64,000 nucleotides of DNA from Bradyrhizobium sp. WSM471 (GTDB taxonomy: Bacteria > Pseudomonadota > Alphaproteobacteria > Rhizobiales > Xanthobacteraceae), in contig NZ_CM001442.1 of assembly GCF_000244915.1 (NCBI RefSeq), positions 4,960,001 through 5,024,000 of the forward strand. Direction: 5' to 3'. This document shows positions 28,959-37,020 of the stretch, in pieces. The translations under genes and the position numbers were made by a program. Numbering within the stretch: the first letter of the stretch is position 1; the number at the start of each line of letters is the position of its first letter. Below the pieces are notes generated by a model. The model saw only the letters and a list, made by a program, of their open reading frames with translations. It made no database searches and was not told the origin of the DNA.

Positions 28959-30275
28959 ATGATCGGAAGTAGCGTTGTTGCTCGGACGCGATCGTGGATC
29001 GTCCTTTGCTTTGGCGGATTCCTCGGCGGATTTTTGGGTGTCCTGACCATCGGCTCGCCGGCCATTGCGGCCGACTGCCCCGGCCATCCGGACGCGCTCG
29101 GGACCTCCCGCACGCTCGTGGTCGATCCGCACGAGCATCCCCGCATCGGCACCATGCAGTACCGCGAGACGCTGCCGCTGAAGGACCATGAAGTCGTCCT
29201 GACCTTCGACGACGGTCCGTTGCCGAAATATTCCAACCAGGTGCTGCAGATCCTCGCCGACGAGTGCATCAAGGCGACCTTCTTCATCATCGGCGAACAG
29301 GCCAAGGCGAACCCGGAAGGCGTGCGCAAGCTGGTCGCGGCGGGCCACACCGTCGGCACCCACAGCATGACGCATCCGCTCACAATGGACCGGATGCCGC
29401 TCGACAAGGCCGAGGCGCAGATCAATGGCGGCATCGAGTGGACATCGGCCGCAATGACCGATCCGTCCAAGCTCGCGCCGTTCTTCCGCATTCCCGGCCT
29501 GATGCGCGCCGACGGGGTCGAGAACCTTCTGATCTCGCGCGGGATCCAGGTCTGGAGCGCCGATTTCCCGGCCGACGACTGGCGCCATGTGTCGTCCGAT
29601 CGCGTCTATCAGCTCGCGATGCAGCGGCTTGAGGCCAAGGGCAAGGGCATCCTGCTGCTACACGACATCCAGGCCCGCACCGTGGCGGCGCTGCCGAAGA
29701 TCATCCGCGATCTCAAGACGCGCGGCTATCGAATCGTGCACGTGGTGCCCGCGACCGCCGAGCAGCCGGCGACGCCGACGACGCCGGTGGAATGGCTGCT
29801 GCATCCGCCGACCGAGACCACACCGATCGCGCGCTGGCCCGCCGTGCCGAACTTCGTGTTCGCGCAGACCGAGACGCTTGCGGCGCCCGCGCTGGCCGAC
29901 CTCAACGCGCAGACCGCGCATCAACCGCTGCTGCCGCGCAAGACCATGGCGTTCGCCGATGTCGCGGCCACCCTGCCCGTGCCCGGCCGCGATCTCTTTG
30001 CGATCCCGGAAGGCTCGGTCGAGGTGCTGCTGTCGACGACCCTGTCGCGGCGCGCCGCGACGCGCCTGGCAATGGCGGCCGAGACGCCTCGTACGGCCAA
30101 GGGCAAAGCCGGCAAGTCGCACGCTCCCCGCACCGCGCGCGCTGCTCATGGCACACCGAAGCATGCCGCAGAGGCCGAGGGCACTGCAGCCAAGAGCACT
30201 GCGCCCAAGAGCGCCGCGCCAAAGAGCACCGCGCCGCGCCCGACCCGTGTGGCGAGCCTGAAGAAGCGCGCCTAG
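28959..30275 (+). CDS. Polysaccharide deacetylase (NodB-type), copy 2, with basic C-terminal tail
   Basis: A 438-residue paralogue of the preceding gene. Signal peptide (about 9-37), NodB domain with VLTFDDGPLPKYSN and metal histidines in GTHSMTHP, then an extra about 190 residues ending in a Lys/Ala/Pro-rich tail (GKAGKSHAPRTAR, then repeats of KSTAPKSAAP). That low-complexity basic tail resembles histone H1-like or wall-binding tails and could hold the enzyme to anionic polymers. The ATG at 28959 is close to a GGG-rich ribosome site; earlier in-frame starts at 28887 (TTG) and 28908 would extend the N-terminus. Confidence 0.9.
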   Translation: MIGSSVVARTRSWIVLCFGGFLGGFLGVLTIGSPAIAADCPGHPDALGTSRTLVVDPHEHPRIGTMQYRETLPLKDHEVVLTFDDGPLPKYSNQVLQILADECIKATFFIIGEQAKANPEGVRKLVAAGHTVGTHSMTHPLTMDRMPLDKAEAQINGGIEWTSAAMTDPSKLAPFFRIPGLMRADGVENLLISRGIQVWSADFPADDWRHVSSDRVYQLAMQRLEAKGKGILLLHDIQARTVAALPKIIRDLKTRGYRIVHVVPATAEQPATPTTPVEWLLHPPTETTPIARWPAVPNFVFAQTETLAAPALADLNAQTAHQPLLPRKTMAFADVAATLPVPGRDLFAIPEGSVEVLLSTTLSRRAATRLAMAAETPRTAKGKAGKSHAPRTARAAHGTPKHAAEAEGTAAKSTAPKSAAPKSTAPRPTRVASLKKRA

Positions 30276-30281
30276 CAGACG

Positions 30282-30656
30282 CTACTGTCGCATGATGTTG
30301 GCGACGCAGAGCAATACGATCAGCGCCAGGAAGAACAGGTCCATATAGGACTTGACCTCGCCGTCGCGCCGCAGCCGCGCGACGTCAACCACGACCTGCT
30401 TGCGCGTGTTCGTTCCGCCCGCGCCGTCATTGATCGGGCCTTGTAGCCGCTTGGTCTCAGCCTCCAGCCGCTCGATCTTCTGGTAGAAGTAAAACGCCCG
30501 CAGCGTCGAAGCCGCGCGCATGCCGCTATAGATCAGCACCAGGATCGCGATGATCGCCCGGTTCTGGTACTTCTCCATGAAATTCAGGCTGAAATAGACC
30601 ATCGCCATGAATGCGAAATTGGTCACGAAGCGATAGACGAAGCTTAGAAAGACCAT
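30282..30656 (-). CDS. Hypothetical membrane protein
   Basis: A 124-residue protein with two N-terminal membrane segments (about 4-24 and 33-52), a charged central helix (YFYQKIERLEAETKRLQGP) and one C-terminal membrane segment (about 104-121). Coding character is good. I do not recognise the family. It is convergent with the deacetylase gene 6 bp away. Confidence 0.72.
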   Translation of the reverse strand: MVFLSFVYRFVTNFAFMAMVYFSLNFMEKYQNRAIIAILVLIYSGMRAASTLRAFYFYQKIERLEAETKRLQGPINDGAGGTNTRKQVVVDVARLRRDGEVKSYMDLFFLALIVLLCVANIMRQ

Positions 30657-30930
30657 GCGGGCTCAAGCCTTGAAGGGTGGCGCAACCGGACCGTGTTGCA
30701 AATGCGGGGATCAGGAGCCCAAACCGGAACACCCGGCCTGAATGCCAATGCAGGCCCGTCTACGCCAACTTTGTTTCGACAACGATACTATTGCCCCGGC
30801 AATGCCGCCTTTTAGCCACGCCCGGCCATAATGCAAGCCGGAGCACGGCCGCCAGTCCGGTGCGCGGGCCTGCTGGCTGCAACGGCTCCTTGGAGATTTG
30901 GCCGAAGTCCCGATAGACTGGGGCCGCCAC

Positions 30931-31203
30931 ATGCGGGGTCTGCCGATGCCGAAGAAGGGAATCACCGGCCACGACGACTGGGTTCTGACCGAGGCGCTGG
31001 CGACTGCGCTGGTCGCGCTGGAGCAGCTCGACACCAAGCACCAGCCGAGCGCGCATATGGACGACATCCGCAAGATGCTCTCGAACGGCAAGGAGCCGGC
31101 GGCGGTGACCCTGCATCTCGCCCAGGCCAAATGCCGGCTGTTTCCCGACCTCGATCCGCTGGAGATCTACCGGGAATACGGCATCGGCGAGGAATATGGC
31201 TGA
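30931..31203 (+). CDS. Conserved-looking small cytoplasmic protein
   Basis: A 90-residue, mostly helical soluble protein (MRGLPMPKKGITGHDDWVL start). Helices with HQPSAHMDDIRKML and AVTLHLAQAKCRLFPDLDPL suggest a compact helical bundle. The start could instead be the ATG at 30946, and the frame opens from a TTG at 30898. No family recognised. Its promoter would lie in the 274-bp gap to the divergent membrane protein gene. Confidence 0.65.
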   Translation: MRGLPMPKKGITGHDDWVLTEALATALVALEQLDTKHQPSAHMDDIRKMLSNGKEPAAVTLHLAQAKCRLFPDLDPLEIYREYGIGEEYG

Positions 31204-31224
31204 GGGCGCCGTTGACGGCCGGAC

Positions 31225-31413
31225 TTAAGGCCCGCCGGCGACCGATCCCGCGATCACCATGACCAGCGCGGCCAAGTCGATCTGGCCGTTGACGATCAGC
31301 TCCTCCGTGTCTTTCGCATCGTCCGCGCGTTCGACCTTCAGCAATTGCGGCCGGTTGGCCGCCTGCCGCTTCAGCTCCTCGACGATGGCTTCCGTGAGTT
31401 TCTCTTCCAGCAT
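31225..31413 (-). CDS. Small hypothetical protein downstream of the Cys-rich protein
   Basis: A 62-residue protein, MLEEKLTEAIVEELKRQAAN, then KVERADDAKDTEELIVNGQI and a hydrophobic C-terminal end (LAALVMVIAGSVAGGP). The ATG at 31413 is 10 bp from the stop of the four-helix-bundle gene, so both are in one operon. The end may be a weak membrane anchor. No family recognised. Confidence 0.62.
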   Translation of the reverse strand: MLEEKLTEAIVEELKRQAANRPQLLKVERADDAKDTEELIVNGQIDLAALVMVIAGSVAGGP

Positions 31414-31423
31414 GGGCTTGTCC

Positions 31424-31753
31424 TCAGGCCGCCATCGCACGGCAGGATTGTGCGCAGGAGCGGCACATGGCGACGCACTCGTCCATGCCACCGACCCGCT
31501 CGCAATCCTCGGCGCATTCGCTGCAGATTTCGGCGCATTCGCCACATGTGTGCCGGTGATGCGGCGTGTTGATCAGCATGAAATGCGCCGCCGTCCGGCA
31601 CATCTCGGCGCACGCCATCATCAGGCGGAAATGCTTGGGCTCGACGTGCTTGCCGCCGGTCTCGAGGCAATGGTTCATCGCCGTGCCGAGGCAGGTCTGA
31701 TAGCAGCTCATGCAGAGCGCGATGCAGCGCGTCATGTCTTCGGATTGAGCCAT
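31424..31753 (-). CDS. Cysteine-rich four-helix-bundle (DUF326, copper-storage-like) protein
   Basis: A 109-residue cytosolic protein with 16 cysteines in repeated CxxxC/CxxC patterns, for example CIALCMSCYQTC, CGECAEICSECAEDC and CVAMCRSCAQSC, plus several His. This is the pattern of DUF326/Csp-type bundles that bind many Cu(I) ions in their core. I chose the ATG at 31753 (MAQSEDMTRC) because the upstream frame is Arg/Ser-rich noise. An EcfG-like promoter lies 34 bp upstream. It heads a two-gene unit with the 62-residue protein. The metal is inferred from the family. Confidence 0.88.
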   Translation of the reverse strand: MAQSEDMTRCIALCMSCYQTCLGTAMNHCLETGGKHVEPKHFRLMMACAEMCRTAAHFMLINTPHHRHTCGECAEICSECAEDCERVGGMDECVAMCRSCAQSCRAMAA

Positions 31754-31786
31754 CCGGTTTCTCCAATGCTCGCCCCTGCACCGCTC

Positions 31787-31812
31787 AACCCGTGGGATGT
31801 TGTGATCGTTCC
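31787..31812 (-). promoter_or_regulatory. EcfG-like promoter GGAAC-N17-GGTT for the Cys-rich protein
   Basis: On the minus strand GGAAC (31808-31812) and GGTT (31787-31790) are 17 bp apart. This differs by one base from the alphaproteobacterial general-stress consensus GGAAC-N16/17-CGTT. The start codon lies 34 bp downstream. Confidence 0.5.
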
Positions 31813-31853
31813 TGCTGTCGTGCCGATTGTGGCTTAGGGGGAACCTCGCAAAG

Positions 31854-32798
31854 CTAGCTGTAACGCCTCGCGCGCACCGCCCGGTAGCGAGCATCGGTCT
31901 GCGGCTTGATGAACAGCGCCGCCACGCTTGGATGGCGTTTGCGTATCTCGGTCTCGATCGCAACGACGCATCGCTCGATGTCGTCGGCGCGCTTGTCATC
32001 CGCAAATTCGATGCTCAGCGCCGCAACGATTTCGACCGGCGACAGCTGCACCGTCAGGAGGCCGTTGGCCCTGAGCACGCCGGGCGACCGCCTTGCGATG
32101 TCGAGGATCGATCGTGCAAGCTCCGGATCGGCGGGCTCGCCGATCAGCAGGCTCTTGCTCTCGCGCGCGAGGCCGATCGACACGATCGCCAGCAATATCC
32201 CGATCAGGATCGAACCGATCCCGTCCCAGACCGGCTGGCGCAGCCATACGGCCGCCGCAGTGGCCGCCGCGGCAATGGCGATGCCGATCAGCGCCGCGCT
32301 GTCCTCGAGCAGCACCATGAATGCCGGAGGATCCTTGCTCCGAACGAAAGCCTGATAATATCCGAACCGCTGGCCGTCGGAGCTGAAGCGCCGCAGGGCA
32401 ACCAGCCAGGAGCCGCCTTCAAACAGGAACGACAGCCCGAGCACCACGAAGCTGACGATCGGACTTTCGATCGGCTCGGGGGCGGCGACATGCAGAATGC
32501 CCTGATACAGCGAGACACCGGCGCCCAGCGCGAAGATCAGCAGCGCAACGATGAAGCTCCAGAAATACAGCTCGCGCCCATAGCCGAGCGGATGGGATTC
32601 GTCGGGCGAACGGCTCGCGCGCCGGTAGCCGTAGAGCAGCAGGATCTCGTTGGTCGTGTCGACGAGCGAATGCACTGCTTCGCTCGTCATGGCCGAACTT
32701 CCCGTCCACGCGGCGGCGCCGATCTTCGTGACCGCGACCAGGACATTGCCGAACAGCGCCGCATAGACCGCGGTCTTCGAGGATGATTCTGTCACCAA
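31854..32798 (-). CDS. Cation diffusion facilitator (CDF) transporter
   Basis: A 314-residue CDF metal/proton antiporter. Six membrane segments span about residues 10-220. TM2 has SEAVHSLVDTTNE with the HxxxD metal site (H43, D47). TM5 has LLEDSAALIGI, the Glu/Asp variant seen in a subgroup of CDFs, and a cytosolic domain follows. It would export Zn2+, Mn2+, Fe2+ or a similar ion. It is the last gene of a three-gene operon with a flavodoxin-like and a TrxR-like gene, starting 18 bp after the latter. Confidence 0.92.
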   Translation of the reverse strand: MVTESSSKTAVYAALFGNVLVAVTKIGAAAWTGSSAMTSEAVHSLVDTTNEILLLYGYRRASRSPDESHPLGYGRELYFWSFIVALLIFALGAGVSLYQGILHVAAPEPIESPIVSFVVLGLSFLFEGGSWLVALRRFSSDGQRFGYYQAFVRSKDPPAFMVLLEDSAALIGIAIAAAATAAAVWLRQPVWDGIGSILIGILLAIVSIGLARESKSLLIGEPADPELARSILDIARRSPGVLRANGLLTVQLSPVEIVAALSIEFADDKRADDIERCVVAIETEIRKRHPSVAALFIKPQTDARYRAVRARRYS

Positions 32799-32816
32799 TC
32801 TCCGATACCCCGTTCC

Positions 32817-33722
32817 TCACGCCAGCCGCCGCGGCAGGCTGTGGTGGATCGTGCAGGCGGCGAGCGCGGCGTGCCCGAACGCGACCGATATCTGGTGCAG
32901 GTCGGTGACGACGTCGCCGATCCCGTAGAGCCCGTCGACCGAGCTGCGCTGATGGTCGTCGACTTTCAGGTATCCCTCCCCGGTATGTTCGGCCCCCAGC
33001 GTCATCGCGAGTTGCGAGCGCACCTTCGCTCCCATCACCGGGTAGACCATTTCGAATTGCGCCGTCCGGCCGTGGGCGAAGACGGCTTCGACGCCGTGGT
33101 CTCTCCGCCTCAGGCGCAGGCCGGGCGCGACGACGATCTCGACACCCGCGTCATTCAGCTCCGATGCCGTGGCCTTCCCGTCATCCTCGCCTGTTGCCAG
33201 CAACGTCACGTCGCGCGAGTAGCCGCGCATGAACAGCGCCTTGCCGGCGGCCCGGTGAAGCGGACCGACGATGCCGATGCGACGGTCGATCGCCTCGAAA
33301 GCGTCGCAGACGGGGCAGTAGCGCAACAGCCCGTCCGCGACCGCCGCGCGCCATTCGTCGAACGGCGGATGGGCGTCGACGATGCCGCTGGCAAGGACGA
33401 CGATGGCGGCGGTATGCGCGCCGCCGTTCCAGATCGCCTGAAAACCTCGCGCGTGTCGCCGCAAAGTGGTGACCTCGGCATCAACGCGCGTGACCGCGAG
33501 CTCGCCCAGTTGCGCGGACATGCGCGCGAGCAGGTCGGTACCGGAAAGGCCGTGGACGAAGCCCGGCACATTGTGACTGCGCGGGATCAGCGCCGCCCGG
33601 CTCGCGCCTGCGTCCACGACACAGACGCGGCGCCGAAATCGCGCGAGGTAGATCGCAGCCATCAGCCCGGCGGGGCCGCCGCCGACGATCAGGCAATCAT
33701 ACGACTGATCATTCGCCGTCAT
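32817..33722 (-). CDS. FAD-dependent pyridine nucleotide oxidoreductase (thioredoxin reductase-like)
   Basis: A 301-residue flavoprotein. The FAD-binding GGGPAG is at residues 14-19, the redox-active pair is CPVC in RYCPVCDAF near residue 138, and the C-terminal FAD motif is [11 protein letters not shown]. The layout is that of the thioredoxin reductase fold, with CPVC in place of the usual CATC. A partner thioredoxin is not encoded here, so the substrate is open. Its ATG overlaps the stop of the upstream flavodoxin-like gene by 4 bp, so translation is coupled. Confidence 0.88.
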   Translation of the reverse strand: MTANDQSYDCLIVGGGPAGLMAAIYLARFRRRVCVVDAGASRAALIPRSHNVPGFVHGLSGTDLLARMSAQLGELAVTRVDAEVTTLRRHARGFQAIWNGGAHTAAIVVLASGIVDAHPPFDEWRAAVADGLLRYCPVCDAFEAIDRRIGIVGPLHRAAGKALFMRGYSRDVTLLATGEDDGKATASELNDAGVEIVVAPGLRLRRRDHGVEAVFAHGRTAQFEMVYPVMGAKVRSQLAMTLGAEHTGEGYLKVDDHQRSSVDGLYGIGDVVTDLHQISVAFGHAALAACTIHHSLPRRLA

Positions 33723-34795
33723 TTGGGGTTTGGATCCGACAGGCCCGCACCGGGCGTGCGAAGCTGTCCGCTCCGCGCCAGCCGGACCGCATTGCCGAGT
33801 GCGCGCGCGACGTTCTGCACCTCTGTCTGGAATGCGCTGTCGTCATCGAGCGCGCGGTGCGAGGTGGCGTATGGCTCCATGTAGCCGACATAGCCATCGA
33901 GCTCGGCGAAGCGGCCGGCCGAGATCAACTGCATGTCGGTCAACCAATCCGACAAGGCGCGGCGCACGCCCTCGGCACCGACCGCATCGCCGTGAACAAC
34001 GAGGCCGAAATGACGGCCGGCGAGATGGCGTGGATAAGACCAGCCCTTCAGCTCCAGCGCCTTGGCTTCGTCCGCGTTCTTGCCGTGGGTCGAGGTCGGA
34101 TCGGGATTGCCGCCGTCGGCGCAGACCATGCGATCCATCATCGCCTTCAGTCCGGCGGGCACGTGATACCAGTTCACCGGCGTCACGATCAGGATGCCGT
34201 GGGCTGCGACCCACAGCGGATAGATATCGTTCATCCAGTCGTCGGTCTGCCCCAGCGAATAGTTCGGATAGCAGCTGCACGGCCAGTGGCAGAGCGGCAT
34301 CGCGGTTCCGACGCAGGATTTGCAGGGATGGATCGTCTTGCCGAACTCCGAAGCCAGGCGCGACAGATCGAGGATGTCGACGGCAAACCCAAGCTCGGCA
34401 AAGACCGGCTCGGCGAGCTCGACCAGACGCCAGGTCTTGGACATCTCGCCGGGACAGGTGTGCTCGCTACGGGCCGAGCCGTTGATGATGAGGATGCGCG
34501 GCGTCTCGTCCGCATCGTCATGGCGTCTCTGCGCCGCCAGGATCTTCGCGCGCGCATCGAGCCAGTCGATGGCGATGTCGTAATCGGGATCGGAGAAACC
34601 CGCGCCCGCCTTTCGCGTCAGCGGGGCCTTGCGTGAATTGCTGTAGGCATCCCAGGCCGCGCCGACGATGGCGTCGAGCTCGCGCTGGAGCGGTGCAAAG
34701 GCGGGATCGACGAACCGGCTCCTGTAGCGGCGCTCGAAGGCCTCGCGCGAGAGCTTGACGGGCGGCATCCCCTTGCGAATGTCGGCTTCCGTCAT
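33719..34795 (-). CDS. Flavodoxin-like NAD(P)H:FMN oxidoreductase with long N-terminal extension
   Basis: A 358-residue protein. The first about 95 residues are a charged helical extension ([20 protein letters not shown]). From about residue 97 it is a flavodoxin-like FMN reductase: [20 protein letters not shown] binds FMN, and [20 protein letters not shown] is a Cys-rich loop, then [19 protein letters not shown]. The ATG at 34795 has GAGGAG upstream. An EcfG-like promoter lies about 34-58 bp upstream. It heads the operon with the TrxR-like and CDF genes, which suggests a redox and metal stress role. Confidence 0.85.
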   Translation of the reverse strand: MTEADIRKGMPPVKLSREAFERRYRSRFVDPAFAPLQRELDAIVGAAWDAYSNSRKAPLTRKAGAGFSDPDYDIAIDWLDARAKILAAQRRHDDADETPRILIINGSARSEHTCPGEMSKTWRLVELAEPVFAELGFAVDILDLSRLASEFGKTIHPCKSCVGTAMPLCHWPCSCYPNYSLGQTDDWMNDIYPLWVAAHGILIVTPVNWYHVPAGLKAMMDRMVCADGGNPDPTSTHGKNADEAKALELKGWSYPRHLAGRHFGLVVHGDAVGAEGVRRALSDWLTDMQLISAGRFAELDGYVGYMEPYATSHRALDDDSAFQTEVQNVARALGNAVRLARSGQLRTPGAGLSDPNPK

Positions 34796-34828
34796 GCTGG
34801 CTCCTCGCGAGGTCGGTACAGTTCGACC

Positions 34829-34853
34829 AACCCGGGGCGCGGCGCGCGGTTCC
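34829..34853 (-). promoter_or_regulatory. EcfG-like promoter GGAAC-N16-GGTT for the redox/CDF operon
   Basis: On the minus strand GGAAC (34849-34853) and GGTT (34829-34832) are separated by 16 bp, one base off GGAAC-N16-CGTT. The first start codon of the operon (34795) lies 34 bp downstream. It falls in the 80-bp gap after the small gene ending at 34876. Confidence 0.5.
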
Positions 34854-34875
34854 TTCTCGCTCTCCTCTCGTCGCC

Positions 34876-35076
34876 CTACTGGCGGACAACTACCGGCGGC
34901 ACATCGAACTGCGCGATGCGCTGGTCCAGCCGCCACAGTTCGATGCGGTGCACCAGCACCAGCGAGGCGGCCTCGCGCTTGGCCTGCTCATCATCGTCGC
35001 AGGCCAAATTGATGCATCCAAACACATGCCCGTCCGGATCGATCTGGAACGCGCGGTAGTGCTTGATGCTCCGCAT
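34876..35076 (-). CDS. Small hypothetical protein
   Basis: A 66-residue protein, MRSIKHYRAFQIDPDGHVFG, then INLACDDDEQAKREAASLVL and HRIELWRLDQRIAQF. The alternation of short strands and a charged helix looks like a small alpha/beta domain of the kind common in rhizobia. The ATG at 35076 lies 2 bp after the stop of the 68-residue gene upstream, so the two are one unit. The name of the family is not known to me. Confidence 0.68.
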   Translation of the reverse strand: MRSIKHYRAFQIDPDGHVFGCINLACDDDEQAKREAASLVLVHRIELWRLDQRIAQFDVPPVVVRQ

Positions 35077-35078
35077 CG

Positions 35079-35285
35079 TCAAGGTCCTCGCCTCGGGTAG
35101 ACGGGTTCGCTCAACCAGTCCGTCAGGTTCGAGGTCACCTCGTTCTGCATGGCGCGCTGAAGCAGCATGTCGCGCTCCTTGCCGGGGGGCAGGCTGCGCG
35201 CGCGCTCGCGAGCGGTTTGGGCGAATGCCGCCAATCGCTCCTGGAGCGATTGGGTCTGTTTCCTGCGGTTGCGTTTCGCGGTCAT
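35079..35285 (-). CDS. Small hypothetical basic helical protein
   Basis: A 68-residue protein, MTAKRNRRKQTQSLQERLAA then FAQTARERARSLPPGKERDM, rich in Arg/Gln/Ala and predicted almost all helical. The pattern is common in small rhizobial proteins of unknown function. The ATG at 35285 starts at a sensible point; an upstream extension to 35366 is Pro/Ser-rich noise. It is followed within 2 bp by the 66-residue gene. Confidence 0.68.
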   Translation of the reverse strand: MTAKRNRRKQTQSLQERLAAFAQTARERARSLPPGKERDMLLQRAMQNEVTSNLTDWLSEPVYPRRGP

Positions 35286-35593
35286 TGTACTTTCACAAAG
35301 CCCTTCAGATGGAAGGAATCGAGATGGGAGGAATTGGCCCCGGCGGGAGGTCGGCGCCGGGGCCACAGTTCATGCCGGTTGGGGCGGCCCAGCCCGGCAG
35401 TGTTGGCAGCTTCGGCCGCAACCGCAGGTTCCGGCATTTCAATAAGTTAACAGTGCGTGATTTTGCCGGTGCGAAACGAAGCGGCCGAGCAGCGACGGAT
35501 GCGCGCATTCCCTTCGCGCGCGGCGCCACCTCGTCTGCGCCGGAACCGAAATGCTGATTCGCTGATTGATGAAGGACTTGAAGGAGGATCATC

Positions 35594-35878
35594 ATGGCGA
35601 AAGCAGCATGGAAGCGGCCGGGCTCACCAATCGGCCGCAAAGGCCCGCGCAAGGCCAATCCCGCGTACAAGCGCCGGGCGCGCGAACGGTGGACACCTGC
35701 GGACGTGAGCAAGCTGAAGCAGCTCGCAAAAGGAAACACGCCCACGGGCGTCATGAGCATCAAGCTGCAGCGCCCGGTGGCGGCCATTCGCAGCAAGGCG
35801 CAACGCGAAGGCATTTCGCTCAAGCCCGTCAACCGCTCGCCTTACAACAGGCGATCCAAAGCAGCGAAGCGGCGTTGA
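35594..35878 (+). CDS. Small basic SANT/HTH-like protein
   Basis: A 94-residue, very basic protein with a strong ribosome site (AAGGAGG) upstream of the ATG. The core RWTPADVSKLKQLAKGNTPT and VMSIKLQRPVAAIRSKAQRE form a SANT/Myb-like or GcrA-type helix-turn-helix, and the termini are Lys/Arg/Pro-rich. It is likely to bind DNA. A weaker GGAAC-N17-GATT element lies upstream at 35542-35567. It is a single gene between units on the other strand, and no target is known. Confidence 0.8.
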   Translation: MAKAAWKRPGSPIGRKGPRKANPAYKRRARERWTPADVSKLKQLAKGNTPTGVMSIKLQRPVAAIRSKAQREGISLKPVNRSPYNRRSKAAKRR

Positions 35879-35955
35879 GTGGGGCATCATCCCGGCGCGT
35901 ACCGCACGTTTGGTGTCGTCGGCCCCTAGTCCGGCGGCACGCGGTGCCGGAGGTC

Positions 35956-36138
35956 CTACTCTTCCCGGTTGTCGCGGAGGGCCTTCAGCTCCGAGCGCAG
36001 CATCGCGCTTTCCATCACCACCCGGCGCACCTCGCGCGTGGCATCATCAAGCTGATCCGCGACCGCTCTGCGCTGCGCCCGGAGGGCGCGGCTTGCTTCG
36101 ATCGCGCGCTCAGCGCGGGCAAGCAGGACGTCGTTCAT
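35956..36138 (-). CDS. Small coiled-coil hypothetical protein
   Basis: A 60-residue, entirely helical protein (MNDVLLARAERAIEASRALR, then VADQLDDATREVRRVVMESA) with heptad-like Leu/Val spacing. It has no clear ribosome site, so support is moderate. It follows the Crp gene by 135 bp on the same strand and could belong to the same unit. Confidence 0.5.
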   Translation of the reverse strand: MNDVLLARAERAIEASRALRAQRRAVADQLDDATREVRRVVMESAMLRSELKALRDNREE

Positions 36139-36273
36139 GGAACGACGATAGAAGATTCGGGACGAAACCGCCTTTACGTAAGTTACGTCAATTGCTCAAA
36201 ACCAGCCATCCGCTCAAAAAACATCCGCGGACGCTAACCTGGATCAAGTCTCCCGGAACACCAGAGAAAACGC

Positions 36274-37020
36274 TCAGCCACGCCGATAGAGTTGCAGATA
36301 GCTCGGCGAGAACAGCGCCGCGTCCTTGAGCGCATCGAGATCGGTGATGGTCAACGTGCGATCGCGCAGCACGATGAGGCCGGAGGCGCGCAACTCCTGA
36401 ACCGTGCGGTTGAGATGGACCACCGACAGGCCGGTGGCGTCCGCAAGATCCATTTGCGTCACCGGCATCACGCAGGAATTGCTCTCGACCATGCCGACGG
36501 GACGCAACCGCTCGATGATCTCGCAGAACAAATGGGCCACGCGCTCGAAGGCCACCCGGCGACCCAGATTGATAGCCCATTCGCGCTGGATGGCACTGTT
36601 GATGAGAGTCTCGCACAAGAAAGCTTCCGCCAGTGAACGGTCGGCAGCCACCAGACTCTCGAACCGCGCGCGCTTGATTTCGGTGTAGACGACGGGCGTC
36701 ATCGCCGCGATGGAATGATCCATCACCGGCAGCAGGAACGCATGCGCATCGCAACTTTCGCCGGGAAAAAGAAAATTGACGATCTGCCGCCGGCCGTCCT
36801 CGAGCGTCTTGTAGCGGCAGAGCCAGCCCGACAGCACGAGGCGGATGCTGTCGACCGGATCGCCTTCCGAGATCAGATCCTCGCCCGCCCCTGCGCGCTG
36901 GAGTCCCTCGAGCATTGCGTATTCGAGCGAGGTGCGGGCCTCCGTCGACAACGGCCTCAGTACGTTCAGCCGGCGAATGACCGGGTCCACCTGGCTGCGA
37001 TCGAGCGTCGACAAGGGCAT
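36274..37020 (-). CDS. Crp/Fnr-family transcriptional regulator
   Basis: A 248-residue regulator. The N-terminal cyclic-nucleotide-binding-like domain (about 15-130) has DSIRLVLSGWLCRYKTLEDG and RQIVNFLFPGESCDAHAFLL. The C-terminal HTH has TQMDLADATGLSVVHLNRTV with the recognition helix of Crp proteins. Its ATG at 37020 overlaps the stop of the sensor kinase gene (TGATG), so the two are translationally coupled and probably act in one pathway. It lacks an Fnr iron-sulfur cysteine cluster. Confidence 0.92.
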   Translation of the reverse strand: MPLSTLDRSQVDPVIRRLNVLRPLSTEARTSLEYAMLEGLQRAGAGEDLISEGDPVDSIRLVLSGWLCRYKTLEDGRRQIVNFLFPGESCDAHAFLLPVMDHSIAAMTPVVYTEIKRARFESLVAADRSLAEAFLCETLINSAIQREWAINLGRRVAFERVAHLFCEIIERLRPVGMVESNSCVMPVTQMDLADATGLSVVHLNRTVQELRASGLIVLRDRTLTITDLDALKDAALFSPSYLQLYRRG

